From positions 406 to 64,405 of the forward strand of contig NZ_LMJJ01000041.1 in NCBI RefSeq assembly GCF_001429285.1: a DNA stretch of 64,000 nt, in the 5' to 3' direction. The position numbers and the translations under genes are program-made. This document shows positions 27,293 to 35,931 of this stretch, piece by piece. Position 1 is the first letter of the stretch. Each line of letters starts with the position of its first letter. This DNA comes from Ensifer sp. Root278. GTDB lineage: Bacteria; Pseudomonadota; Alphaproteobacteria; Rhizobiales; Rhizobiaceae. The notes below the pieces were generated by a model. That model searched no databases and had not been told where the DNA came from. It worked only from the letters and a program-made list of their open reading frames with translations.

Positions 27293-28252
27293 ATGAAACG
27301 CAAATTGGCATTCGCCCTATGCACTGCCCTGGCCCTGCAACTGGACTTCGGCAGCTTGGTATCCGCGTTGGCGCAGGAGCAAGCCAATCCTGCGGGCAAT
27401 GCCGGTCAGACCCAGACCATGATCGACAAACGTCCCGTCATGCACCCTGGCGGAACGAGATTCGGCGCCTATGACCCGCATGGCGATTTCGGCGCCCAAA
27501 GCGATGTGACGACCGAAGCTCTGTTCCTGCCCTGGGAGGACGTCGATCTCGCATCCTTGCGCACCGCTGACGAGTATGCCCTTCAGCGGGGACGCAATCT
27601 GCTGATCACCATCGAGCCCTGGTCCTGGTCGCTCGACTGGAAATTGACGCCGGCGCAGCTCCGCGACCGGATGCTCAGGGGTGAATACGACGTCAACATG
27701 GAGGCGATCGCCGACATGATCGCCGAGCTGAAGAGCCCGGTCATCGTGCGCTGGGGCCAGGAGATGGAAGACACGTCCGGACGGTTCTCCTGGGCTGGCT
27801 GGGCGCCACAGGACTGGATCAAGGCCTACAAGCATGCGATGGACATCGTGCGCAAGAAGGCGCCGAAGGCGCAGATCATGTGGTCGCCAAAGGGTTTGCC
27901 GAACCTCGATGCCTATTATCCGGGTGACGATTACGTCGATCTCGTCGGGCTGTCGGTCTTCGGGCTCGAACCATTCGATCAGATCGAATATGGGACGCCA
28001 AGGACGTTCGCGCAGGCGCTCAAGCCCGGCTACGACCTGGTGGCCAAGTACAACAAGCCGATCTGGGTCGCCGAGCTCGGATGGGAAGGCAGCCCGGCCT
28101 ATATGCAGCCCTGGATGAACACCGCGACACAACCGGACCCGCAGTTCCCCAACCTGGCCGAAGTCGTCTACTTCAACGACCGTGACGTCATCGAATGGCC
28201 GCACAATCTCGGCCGGCCGAACTGGCGCGTGGTCAACCAGACCACGAACTGA
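27293..28252 (+). CDS. Exported GH26-like glycoside hydrolase
   Basis: 319 aa with a signal peptide (cleavage near ALA-QEQ). The rest looks like a TIM-barrel hydrolase related to family GH26: RWGQEMED carries the probable acid/base Glu at about 157 and WVAELGWEG the probable nucleophile Glu at about 261, on strands 4 and 7. Other barrel strands are visible (NLLITIEPWSW, QIMWSPKG, VDLVGLSVFG). As last gene of the polysaccharide operon it may trim or release the polymer in the periplasm or outside. Substrate not determinable from sequence. Confidence 0.75.
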   Translation: MKRKLAFALCTALALQLDFGSLVSALAQEQANPAGNAGQTQTMIDKRPVMHPGGTRFGAYDPHGDFGAQSDVTTEALFLPWEDVDLASLRTADEYALQRGRNLLITIEPWSWSLDWKLTPAQLRDRMLRGEYDVNMEAIADMIAELKSPVIVRWGQEMEDTSGRFSWAGWAPQDWIKAYKHAMDIVRKKAPKAQIMWSPKGLPNLDAYYPGDDYVDLVGLSVFGLEPFDQIEYGTPRTFAQALKPGYDLVAKYNKPIWVAELGWEGSPAYMQPWMNTATQPDPQFPNLAEVVYFNDRDVIEWPHNLGRPNWRVVNQTTN

Positions 28253-28333
28253 CATTGCCGGCAGTAGCGCGCTCTGAACGGGCGCGCGAGAAAGCTCAAG
28301 CATCTCGTTTGGCTGGATGCCCTTACTTGCAGA

Positions 28334-28360
28334 AAAGCCCCTCGCTTGAGGCGAGAGGCT
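28334..28360 (-). terminator. Terminator of hppD
   Basis: Read leftward, AGCCTCTCGC pairs with GCGAGGGGCT around CTCAA and is followed by TTTT, 34 bp after the hppD stop codon. Confidence 0.7.
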
Positions 28361-28393
28361 CGAGTTAGAAGTGCCGGCGTTGTCGGCTGCGAT

Positions 28394-29506
28394 TTACTCG
28401 GCCGCCTGCGGCCCCAGTTCGCCGCGACGGATCTGGTCGGCTTCGATCGATTCGAACAGGGCGCGGAAGTTGCCCTCGCCAAAGCCTTCGTCGCCCTTGC
28501 GCTGGATGAACTCGAAGAAGATCGGGCCGATCACTGTCTTCGAGAAGATCTGCAGCAGGATCTTCGTCATGCCGCCGTTCACCACACCTTCGCCGTCGAT
28601 GAGGATGCCGTGCTTCTTCATCCGGTCGATCGGTTCGTCATGGCCGTGAACACGGTCATGCGACATGTCGTAATAGGTCTCCGGCGGGCCTGGCATGAAT
28701 TTCAGGCCATTGTCCGCCAGCTTGTCAGTGGCGTCGTAGATGCCTTCGGTGCCGACGGCGATGTGCTGGATGCCTTCGCCCTTGTATTTGCGCAGATACT
28801 CCTCGATCTGGCTCGTATCGTCCTTGGACTCGTTCAAGGGAATGCGGATCTTGCCGCAGGGCGAGGTGATCGCCCGGCTGACGAGGCCGGTGATGCGGCC
28901 GTCGATGTCGAAGAAGTGGATCTGGGTGAAATTGAACAGCTCGCGGTAGAAGGCCCACCACTTGTCCATATTGCCGCGATAGACGTTGTGCGTCAGGTGG
29001 TCGAGATAATAGAATCCGACGCCCTCGGGCCTCGGATTGCGCTCGCCGGTCCACTCGAATTCGGTCTCATAGGCAGAGCCCTTGGCGCCGTAGGTCTCGA
29101 CGAAATAGAGCAGCGAACCGCCGATGCCGACAATCGCCGGAACATCGAGGCACTTGTCCTTGCCTTCATAGGGGATCGCGCCCTTCGAAACCGCATGGTC
29201 GAAGGCGTGCTTTGCGTCGACGACGCGCCAGGCCATGGACGGGGCGCAGGGGCCGTGCTCATCGACGAAGCGCATGGCATGCGAGCCGGGTTCGGCGTTC
29301 AGAATGTAGTTGATGTCGCCCTGCCGCCAGACCGTGATGTTCTTGGTCTTGTGCTTGGCAACCGGGCTGTAACCCATGCGAGCAAAAAGCTCGGCGAGCT
29401 TCTCCGGTTCCGGATGGGCGAATTCGACGAATTCGAAGCCGTCGGTGCCAGCGGGGTTTTCAGCGGTAATCGTTGCCGGCGGGGCGTCATGCGGGAAGGG
29501 GCCCAT
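28394..29506 (-). CDS. hppD: 4-hydroxyphenylpyruvate dioxygenase
   Basis: A 370-aa vicinal-oxygen-chelate enzyme that turns 4-hydroxyphenylpyruvate into homogentisate, the second step of tyrosine breakdown. The Fe(II) ligands fit His170 (YLDHLTHNV), His248 (IQHIAVG) and Glu332 (FFEFIQRKG). The C-terminal signature QIFSKTVIGPIFFEFIQR is clear. ATG 29506 is preceded by GAGGAGACTTCCG; the open frame extends upstream without coding character. It is divergent from an Lrp-type gene and separated by only 5 kb from the rest of the pathway. Confidence 0.97.
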   Translation of the reverse strand: MGPFPHDAPPATITAENPAGTDGFEFVEFAHPEPEKLAELFARMGYSPVAKHKTKNITVWRQGDINYILNAEPGSHAMRFVDEHGPCAPSMAWRVVDAKHAFDHAVSKGAIPYEGKDKCLDVPAIVGIGGSLLYFVETYGAKGSAYETEFEWTGERNPRPEGVGFYYLDHLTHNVYRGNMDKWWAFYRELFNFTQIHFFDIDGRITGLVSRAITSPCGKIRIPLNESKDDTSQIEEYLRKYKGEGIQHIAVGTEGIYDATDKLADNGLKFMPGPPETYYDMSHDRVHGHDEPIDRMKKHGILIDGEGVVNGGMTKILLQIFSKTVIGPIFFEFIQRKGDEGFGEGNFRALFESIEADQIRRGELGPQAAE

Positions 29507-29557
29507 CGGAAGTCTCCTCTTGTTCTTCCAAACTTTGCTGGAGTATGACGCAATTCC

Positions 29558-29615
29558 CATGCATGATGCTTGTATTCTTGCGCGGTTTAGACAGGATGGC
29601 GCACGGAACATGCAT
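29558..29615. promoter_or_regulatory. Pair of CATGCAT sites between hppD and the Lrp gene
   Basis: CATGCAT occurs at 29558-29564 and 29609-29615, 51 bp apart (close to five helical turns), in the 131-bp divergent promoter region. Paired, phased sites fit Lrp-type octamers. Candidate only. Confidence 0.35.
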
Positions 29616-29637
29616 AATAGTGAATTAGGATGCAGGA

Positions 29638-30117
29638 ATGGAGCAGCTTGACGGGTTCGATCTCAAGATCCTCAGCGAATTGCAGCGCGACGGACATCTG
29701 ACCAATAATGAGCTGTCGGAGCGCATCGCACTTTCGCCGTCACAATGCTCACGGCGGCGTAGCCGGCTCGAAGCCGAAGGCTACATCACCGGCTATCAGG
29801 CACAGATCGACCGGCAGAAGCTCGGCCTCGATCTGATGGTGGTGATCTCGGTGACGCTCGCCACCCACAACCGCGACAATGCCAAGCGCTTCGGCAAGCT
29901 CATTTCGAGTTTGCCCGAGGTGTTGGAGGCCTATGCGCTGACCGGTGAGATGGACTATCACCTGCGGGTGGTGACGCCTGACCTCGCGGGGCTGTCGCGC
30001 TTCGTCAACGACGTGCTTTTGCCGCATGACAGCGTGCAGCACGTGAAGACGTCGATCGTGCTCGAAACCCTCAAGAGCTTCGAGGGCGTGCCGATCCCGG
30101 AGCGGATGAAGGGCTGA
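29638..30117 (+). CDS. Lrp/AsnC family regulator
   Basis: A 159-aa regulator. The N-terminal helix-turn-helix is LDGFDLKILSELQRDGHL...NNELSERIALSPSQCSRR (two blocks), and the C-terminal RAM/ligand domain has VLEAYALTGEMDYHLRV, the usual glycine-containing dimer loop. The divergent arrangement with hppD suggests control of tyrosine breakdown, with an aromatic amino or keto acid as a possible ligand. It converges with the MarR-type gene 4 bp beyond its end. Confidence 0.9.
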   Translation: MEQLDGFDLKILSELQRDGHLTNNELSERIALSPSQCSRRRSRLEAEGYITGYQAQIDRQKLGLDLMVVISVTLATHNRDNAKRFGKLISSLPEVLEAYALTGEMDYHLRVVTPDLAGLSRFVNDVLLPHDSVQHVKTSIVLETLKSFEGVPIPERMKG

Positions 30118-30121
30118 CGTT

Positions 30122-30589
30122 TCACCCCTCGCGGCGGGGTTTCTCCACTTTGCCGATGGCGCGCTCAATCGCCTCGAGACCAGCCGTCAGCGCCTGCATT
30201 CCGGCGGCTCCCACCAAAGCGTCGAGTTCGGCCTGGTAGTTGGCCGCAAGCGCCGTCAATTCGACATAGGCACGCAGGCCCGCCTTCGTCAGCTGGAGAT
30301 GTTCGAGGCGGCGATCACCTTCGTTTTCATTGCGCGTCAGCCAGCGCCGCTCTTCGAGTGCTGAGACCGCGCGGCTCACCTTGGTCTTGTGCATGGCGGA
30401 ATGCGCGCCCACTTCCGTTGCCGTCATTGGACGACGGGTGCTGCCGAGGGCTGCCAGCGTTCGCCATTCCGGGCGAGTGAGCTGGTAGCGCGCCTTGTAT
30501 TGTGCGGCAAAGCGCAGGGCGACGAATTCGGCTGCGCGGTTCAGCCGATAGGGCAGGAAGGCATTGAGCTCGAAGCCGTCGGCGGCCAT
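30122..30589 (-). CDS. MarR family regulator
   Basis: A 155-aa winged-helix regulator: [34 protein letters not shown] (recognition helix) and the wing [18 protein letters not shown] with the MarR DxR motif. ATG 30589 is preceded by AAGGAAACACC. It is divergent from hmgA; repeats just upstream of its start (30602-30636) look like its operator. By context it represses the homogentisate operon until an aromatic intermediate accumulates. Confidence 0.9.
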   Translation of the reverse strand: MAADGFELNAFLPYRLNRAAEFVALRFAAQYKARYQLTRPEWRTLAALGSTRRPMTATEVGAHSAMHKTKVSRAVSALEERRWLTRNENEGDRRLEHLQLTKAGLRAYVELTALAANYQAELDALVGAAGMQALTAGLEAIERAIGKVEKPRREG

Positions 30590-30601
30590 CGGTGTTTCCT
30601 T

Positions 30602-30636
30602 GATAGTTACAAAATCGATAGTTACGATTGCAACTA
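30602..30636. promoter_or_regulatory. MarR operator candidate before hmgA
   Basis: GATAGTTAC occurs twice at a 15-bp period (30602-30610, 30617-30625). The second copy is part of TAGTT-N8-AACTA (30619-30636), an 18-bp inverted repeat typical of MarR sites. The site is 13 bp from the MarR start codon and 120 bp from hmgA. Confidence 0.55.
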
Positions 30637-30755
30637 ATATGCCGAAGGCGAGGCTCGCGTCCACCATGGATGGGGCCGTTGCGGGCGGTGTTTGGGATTG
30701 CGCTGGCCCCGCTGCGAGAGCTGGAGCCGGATGCTCAAGGGAGGAGGATAGAACC

Positions 30756-32123
30756 ATGCTCGACAAGGCAGGAAAACGGGCCGAGGCACGGACTGACGCA
30801 GCCGAGGCGCTCAACTACATGCCGGGTTTCGGCAATGATTTCGAGACCGAAAGCCTGCCGGGAGCTCTACCGCAGGGCCAGAACAGTCCACAGAAATGCG
30901 CCTACGGGCTCTATGCCGAGCAGCTCTCCGGCTCGCCCTTTACCGCGCCGCGCGGCACCAACGAGCGCTCCTGGCTCTACCGCATCCGCCCGAGCGTCCG
31001 CCACACCGGGCGGTTTTCCAAGATCGACTATCCGCACTGGAAGACGGCGCCGCATGTGGCCGAGCATTCCCTGGCGCTCGGCCAGTTGCGCTGGAACCCG
31101 TTGCCGGCGCCCTCGGAAAAACTGAACTTCCTTGAGGGCATCCGCACCATGACGACGGCGGGCGATGCGCCGACGCAGACCGGAATGGCGGCCCACGCCT
31201 ATGCCTTCAACGCCGACATGGTGGACGACTATTTCTTCAATGCCGACGGCGAACTCTTGATCGTTCCGGAAGCGGGCGCGATCCAGGTCTTCACGGAACT
31301 CGGCAAGATGGATGTGGAGCCCTCGGAAATCTGCATCGTGCCGCGCGGCACCATGTTCAAGGTGACGCGGCTTGGTGAAGAGAAGGTCTGGCGCGGCTAT
31401 ATCTGCGAGAACTATGGCGCCAAGTTCACATTGCCGGATCGCGGCCCGATCGGCGCCAACTGCCTCGCCAATCCGCGCGACTTCAAGACGCCGGTCGCCG
31501 CCTTCGAGGAAAAGGAGACGCCCTGCCGCGTGCATGTGAAGTGGTGCGGCGGCTTCCATGTGACCGAGATCGGCCATTCACCGCTCGACGTCGTCGCCTG
31601 GCACGGCAACTACGCGCCCTACAAATACGACCTCAAGACCTACTCGCCGGTGGGCGCCATCCTCTTCGATCATCCGGACCCGTCGATCTTCACGGTGCTG
31701 ACGGCACCCTCGGGCGAAGAGGGTACGGCGAACATCGATTTTGTCATCTTCCCGCCGCGTTGGCTGGTGGCCGAGCACACCTTCCGGCCGCCCTGGTACC
31801 ACCGCAACATCATGAGCGAGTTCATGGGGCTGATCTACGGCCGCTATGACGCCAAGGAAGAAGGTTTCGTGCCCGGCGGCATGAGCCTGCACAACATGAT
31901 GCTGGCGCACGGGCCGGATGCATCGGGCTACGACAAGGCGACAAACAGTGAGTTGAAACCGGTGAAGCTCGACCATACGATGGCCTTCATGTTCGAGACC
32001 CGCTTCCCGCAGCAGCTGACCCGCTACGCCGCCGAACTGAAGACGTTGCAGGACAACTACATCGACTGCTGGACGGATCTCAAGAAGCGCTTCAACGGGA
32101 CGCCGGAAGGCGATTGGTCTTGA
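30756..32123 (+). CDS. hmgA: Homogentisate 1,2-dioxygenase
   Basis: A 455-aa cupin-type Fe(II) enzyme that opens the ring of homogentisate to maleylacetoacetate. Family blocks are plain: [19 protein letters not shown] at the start, PRGTMFKV, and [19 protein letters not shown] with the iron-binding His/Glu set. ATG 30756 follows GGGAGGAGG. First gene of the hmgA-MBL-fahA-maiA unit. The S. meliloti hmgA gene is known to be induced by nutrient deprivation. Confidence 0.97.
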   Translation: MLDKAGKRAEARTDAAEALNYMPGFGNDFETESLPGALPQGQNSPQKCAYGLYAEQLSGSPFTAPRGTNERSWLYRIRPSVRHTGRFSKIDYPHWKTAPHVAEHSLALGQLRWNPLPAPSEKLNFLEGIRTMTTAGDAPTQTGMAAHAYAFNADMVDDYFFNADGELLIVPEAGAIQVFTELGKMDVEPSEICIVPRGTMFKVTRLGEEKVWRGYICENYGAKFTLPDRGPIGANCLANPRDFKTPVAAFEEKETPCRVHVKWCGGFHVTEIGHSPLDVVAWHGNYAPYKYDLKTYSPVGAILFDHPDPSIFTVLTAPSGEEGTANIDFVIFPPRWLVAEHTFRPPWYHRNIMSEFMGLIYGRYDAKEEGFVPGGMSLHNMMLAHGPDASGYDKATNSELKPVKLDHTMAFMFETRFPQQLTRYAAELKTLQDNYIDCWTDLKKRFNGTPEGDWS

Positions 32124-32989
32124 GTTCACGCCTCGTTTTGCTTGGCAGCAAGGGTGGTCCGGCGATCCGGCCGGGCGGCCCGTGGCCGACCTCGTCATTG
32201 CTTCAAATCGGCGGCCGTTCGATCGTGGTCGATTGCGGCCTTGGCGTTACCCGCGGAGTAACGGATGCCGGCGTGCCGCTGAAGGCGCTGGACCTGATCG
32301 TCATCACCCACCTGCATTCGGATCATGTGCTTGAGCTTGGTCCGTTGATCCACACGGCCTGGACCGCGGGGCTCGCGCATCCAGTGCGCGTCTTCGGCCC
32401 CGCCGGGACACGCGCCTATTGGCAGGGCTTCCTTCAGGCGATGGCCTTCGACATCGATATTCGCATCGTCGATGAAGGCCGGCCGGACCTGTGCGCTCTT
32501 GTCGACGTCGTCGAGTTTTCCGAGGGCGCGGTCTTTTCGGAGAACGGCCTGACCGTGTCGGCGCTACGCGTCGATCATCCGCCAGTCACCGACTGTTTCG
32601 CGCTGCGGTTCGATCATGCGGAGGGCTCGGTCGTCTTTTCCGCTGATACGGCCTATTTTCCGCCGCTCGCTGATTTCGCCCGAGGGGCTGACATTCTCGT
32701 GCACGAAGCGATGCTCGCCGAAGGCGTCGACCGGCTGGTGGCGCGCACCGGCAACGGCGCGCGATTGAAGGAGCACCTGCTTGCGAGCCACACATTCGCC
32801 GAACAGGCGGCCGCGATCGCAACGTCCGCCGGCGTCGGTCGGCTGGTGCTGCACCACCTCATTCCGGCCGATGATCCCGAGATAACGCAAGGCCATTGGA
32901 TTGCGGCGACCCGCAAAAGCTGGGCAGGCGCCTTGACGATCGCCGCCGACGGCCTTGTTGTGAGACTTGCGGACGATTCGCCCGCTTAA
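32120..32989 (+). CDS. MBL-fold metallo-hydrolase in the homogentisate operon
   Basis: A 289-aa metallo-beta-lactamase-fold protein. THLHSDH is the zinc motif HxHxDH near residue 60, [10 protein letters not shown] supplies the later Asp and RLVLHHLIP the last His. It starts with a TTG at 32120 overlapping the hmgA stop (TTGA); a TTG at 32114 is also in frame, and no ATG fits. Residue pattern resembles RNase Z-like/arylsulfatase-like hydrolases. Placed between hmgA and fahA it may act on a side product or lactone of the pathway. This is inference; no tyrosine-pathway step is missing. Confidence 0.8.
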   Translation: MSSRLVLLGSKGGPAIRPGGPWPTSSLLQIGGRSIVVDCGLGVTRGVTDAGVPLKALDLIVITHLHSDHVLELGPLIHTAWTAGLAHPVRVFGPAGTRAYWQGFLQAMAFDIDIRIVDEGRPDLCALVDVVEFSEGAVFSENGLTVSALRVDHPPVTDCFALRFDHAEGSVVFSADTAYFPPLADFARGADILVHEAMLAEGVDRLVARTGNGARLKEHLLASHTFAEQAAAIATSAGVGRLVLHHLIPADDPEITQGHWIAATRKSWAGALTIAADGLVVRLADDSPA

Positions 32990-33058
32990 AACAACTCCGC
33001 GAAGGCCGCGCAGCGGCTTTCGGTCCGGAACAATGAGAAGATTGAGAGGGAGGACTGC

Positions 33059-34075
33059 ATGAAACTGGCGACACTCAAGGACAGTACGCGCGACGGAAAG
33101 CTCGTGGTCGTCTCTCGCGATCTCACCCGCTGCTCCGAGGTCGGGCATATCGCCCGTACGCTGCAGGCAGCGCTCGACGACTGGGAACACGCAGGCCCGC
33201 GGCTTGCCCGCGTGGCCGAGGGGATCGAGACCGGCTCGCAGCCGACGATCCGGTTCCATGAACACGACGCCCTGTCGCCGTTGCCGCGCGCTTACCAATG
33301 GGCCGACGGCTCGGCCTACGTCAATCACGTCGAGCTCGTCCGCAAGGCCCGCAATGCCGAAATGCCGGCAAGCTTCTGGACCGACCCGCTGATGTATCAA
33401 GGCGGCTCCGACAGCTTCATCGCGCCGCGCGATCCGATCCCGCTTGCCGACGAAAGCTGGGGCGTCGACATGGAGGGCGAGGTCGCCGTCATCGTCGACG
33501 ACGTGCCGATGGGCGCTACCAATGACGAGGCGCGCGCTGCGATCCGCCTGGTGATGCTGGTCAACGACGTATCGTTGCGTGGCCTCATCCCGGCCGAGCT
33601 TGCCAAGGGTTTCGGCTTCTTCCAGTCAAAGCCGTCTTCTGCCTTTTCGCCGGTCGCCGTTTCCCCGGATGAATTGGGTGAGGCCTGGGACGGCGGCAAG
33701 CTGCATCTGCCGCTCTGCGTCGACATCAACGGCAAGCCCTTCGGCCGAGCCAATGCCGGCATCGACATGACCTTCGATTTCGCCCAACTGGTCGCGCATG
33801 CGGCCAAGACCCGGCCGCTTTCTGCCGGCACGATTATCGGCTCGGGCACGGTCTCCAACAAGCTTGACGGCGGACCGGGCAAGCCGGTCGCAGAGGGCGG
33901 TGCCGGTTATTCCTGCATCGCGGAGCTGCGCATGATCGAAACCATCGTCGGTGGTGCGGCGAAGACGCATTTCCTGAGGGTCGGTGACGTCGTGCGCATC
34001 GAGATGAAGGACAAGACCGGCCATTCGATCTTCGGCGCTATCGAACAGACCGTCGAAGCCTACAACAAGGCCTAA
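33059..34075 (+). CDS. fahA: Fumarylacetoacetate hydrolase
   Basis: A 338-aa enzyme that cleaves fumarylacetoacetate to fumarate and acetoacetate, the last pathway step. Metal and catalytic sequence fits the FAH fold: YVNHVELVRKARNAEMP, WGVDMEGEVAVIVDDVP, LVMLVNDVSLRGLIP, GTIIGSGTVSN. ATG 33059 follows GAGAGGGAGGAC. It is the shorter, bacterial two-block type rather than the 420-aa animal type. Acetoacetate from here could feed the thiolase encoded at 35.9-37.1 kb. Confidence 0.95.
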   Translation: MKLATLKDSTRDGKLVVVSRDLTRCSEVGHIARTLQAALDDWEHAGPRLARVAEGIETGSQPTIRFHEHDALSPLPRAYQWADGSAYVNHVELVRKARNAEMPASFWTDPLMYQGGSDSFIAPRDPIPLADESWGVDMEGEVAVIVDDVPMGATNDEARAAIRLVMLVNDVSLRGLIPAELAKGFGFFQSKPSSAFSPVAVSPDELGEAWDGGKLHLPLCVDINGKPFGRANAGIDMTFDFAQLVAHAAKTRPLSAGTIIGSGTVSNKLDGGPGKPVAEGGAGYSCIAELRMIETIVGGAAKTHFLRVGDVVRIEMKDKTGHSIFGAIEQTVEAYNKA

Positions 34076-34104
34076 ACGGCTGAACGACAAGAACGGGCAA
34101 AGGC

Positions 34105-34743
34105 ATGAGCGAGACCGTCCTTTACGAATACTGGCGTTCGTCGGCGAGCTATCGGGTGCGCATTGCGCTCAACAGCCTCGGCGAAAGCTATCGTTCGGTG
34201 CCGGTCGATCTGCTCGCCAAGGCGCACAAGGCGCCGGAGCATCTGGCGCGCAATCCGCAGGGGCTCGTGCCCGTTCTCGACATCGATGGCGAGCGCTTCA
34301 CGCAATCGCTCGCCACCATCGAATATCTCGCCGAGACACGCAGCAATGCCGGTTTCCTGCCTGACGATGCCGTCGGGCGCCAGCGGGTGCGCATGCTCTC
34401 CTACGCGATCGCGATGGACATCCATCCCGTCTGCAATCTCGGCGTGATCTCCTATGTCATGGCCAATGCCGAGGACGGTGAGGCGGCGCGGCGCAACTGG
34501 ATGCGCAAGTTCATCGGCGAGGGACTTGCCGCCTTCGAACAGCTGCTCGACCATCCCGCAACCGGCCGGTTCTGCCATGGCGACAGCCCGTCGATGGCGG
34601 ATTTCTGCCTCGTGCCGCAGGTCTACAATGCCCGCCGCTGGGAGGTGGATCTCAGCGCTTGCCCACGGCTTGTCGCGATCGATCAGAATTGTTCGGAGAT
34701 CGAGGCATTCGCCCGCGCTCACCCGGATCGCACGACGCGCTGA
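34105..34743 (+). CDS. maiA: Maleylacetoacetate isomerase (zeta-class GST)
   Basis: A 212-aa glutathione-dependent enzyme that isomerises maleylacetoacetate to fumarylacetoacetate. The zeta-GST start YEYWRSSASYRVRIALN carries the catalytic SSxS-type motif, followed by NPQGLVPVLDIDG and the C-terminal helical domain with FCHGDSPSMADFCLVPQVYNA. Last gene of the operon; a weak hairpin ACCGGCC/GGCCGGT follows at 34804-34823 without a T run. Confidence 0.95.
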   Translation: MSETVLYEYWRSSASYRVRIALNSLGESYRSVPVDLLAKAHKAPEHLARNPQGLVPVLDIDGERFTQSLATIEYLAETRSNAGFLPDDAVGRQRVRMLSYAIAMDIHPVCNLGVISYVMANAEDGEAARRNWMRKFIGEGLAAFEQLLDHPATGRFCHGDSPSMADFCLVPQVYNARRWEVDLSACPRLVAIDQNCSEIEAFARAHPDRTTR

Positions 34744-34937
34744 CCGGTGCGGTTGTCCGTTCCGTTCCTTCAGACATCATCTGACTGAAGCTGCCTTGTG
34801 CTGACCGGCCTCATCTGGCCGGTTCCGTCAAACGGATGTCGCGAATGGATCGACGGCCGGGCCAAGGCCGCGCTAGTTTTTGTGTGACTGGCCGTATAAG
34901 GGGGGCCGGAAAAACCTCTGGAGCGAGAGATCTACCG

Positions 34938-35822
34938 ATGAAAAGCTATGTGCTGAACGTCAGCTGCAAGACCACCCGTGGCATCGTTGCCGCCATCACC
35001 GGCTATCTCGCCGAAAAGGGCTGTTACATTTCGGACAGTTCGCAGTTCGATGACCTCGAAACCGGCCTGTTCTTCATGCGCCTCACCTTCATCAGCCAGG
35101 AGGGCGCCACGCTCGACGAGCTGAAAGCGGGCTTCGAGCCGGTGGTCAAGCGCTTCGACATGAATGCGGAGATCCGCGACAGCGAAGAGCGCATGAAGGT
35201 GCTGCTGATGGTGTCGCGTTTCGGCCATTGCCTCAACGACCTGCTCTACCGCTGGAAGATCGGCGCGCTGCCGATCGATATCGTCGGGGTCGTCTCCAAC
35301 CACTTCGACTATCAGAAGGTGGTGGTCAACCACGACATTCCCTTCCACTACATCAAGGTGACGAAGGAGAACAAGCCGAAGGCGGAAGCCCAGCTCCTAG
35401 AGCTCGTCGAACAGACCGGCGCCGACCTGATCGTGCTCGCCCGCTATATGCAGGTCCTGTCCGATGCGCTCTGCAAGAAGATGTCGGGCCGCATCATCAA
35501 CATCCACCACTCCTTCCTGCCGTCGTTCAAGGGCGCCAACCCGTACAAGCAGGCCTATGAGCGCGGCGTGAAGCTGATTGGTGCTACGGCGCATTATGTC
35601 ACCGCCGATCTCGACGAGGGCCCGATCATCGAGCAGGATATCGCCCGCATCACCCATGCCCAGAGCGCGGAAGACTATGTCTCGATCGGCCGCGACGTCG
35701 AGAGCCAGGTGTTGGCCCGTGCGGTACACGCCCATATCCACAACCGCTGCTTCATCAACGGCAACCGCGTCGTCGTCTTCCCGCCGAGCCCGGGTTCCTA
35801 CGCTTCCGAGCGCATGGGCTGA
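34938..35822 (+). CDS. purU: Formyltetrahydrofolate deformylase
   Basis: A 294-aa enzyme that hydrolyses 10-formyl-THF to THF and formate, balancing one-carbon pools. It has an N-terminal ACT domain (about 1-85) and a C-terminal formyl-transferase fold with the Asn-His-Asp catalytic set in IINIHHSFLPSFKGANPY and LDEGPIIEQD. ATG 34938 follows GAGCGAGAGA; the longer open frame is not coding-like. A TATAAG at 34895-34900 may be its -10 box. Standalone gene with a shared terminator. Confidence 0.95.
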   Translation: MKSYVLNVSCKTTRGIVAAITGYLAEKGCYISDSSQFDDLETGLFFMRLTFISQEGATLDELKAGFEPVVKRFDMNAEIRDSEERMKVLLMVSRFGHCLNDLLYRWKIGALPIDIVGVVSNHFDYQKVVVNHDIPFHYIKVTKENKPKAEAQLLELVEQTGADLIVLARYMQVLSDALCKKMSGRIINIHHSFLPSFKGANPYKQAYERGVKLIGATAHYVTADLDEGPIIEQDIARITHAQSAEDYVSIGRDVESQVLARAVHAHIHNRCFINGNRVVVFPPSPGSYASERMG

Positions 35823-35890
35823 GGTATGGGAAATCCGGCCCTCTCGCCGCCAAGCGGGTGAGAGGCTCGGGGGACAAATCGTCCGCTGAA

Positions 35891-35930
35891 AATGAGAAGC
35901 GCCACCCGTTTCGACCGGTGGCGCTCATTT
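35891..35930. terminator. Bidirectional terminator between purU and the thiolase gene
   Basis: AGCGCCACC and GGTGGCGCT form a perfect 9-bp stem, flanked by AATGAG and CATTT that extend it. The two genes converge on it. Confidence 0.8.
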
Positions 35931-35931
35931 G

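Noticed and set aside
34895-34900. TATAAG as a purU promoter
   Set aside because: No acceptable -35 hexamer at the right distance; kept only as a remark under purU.
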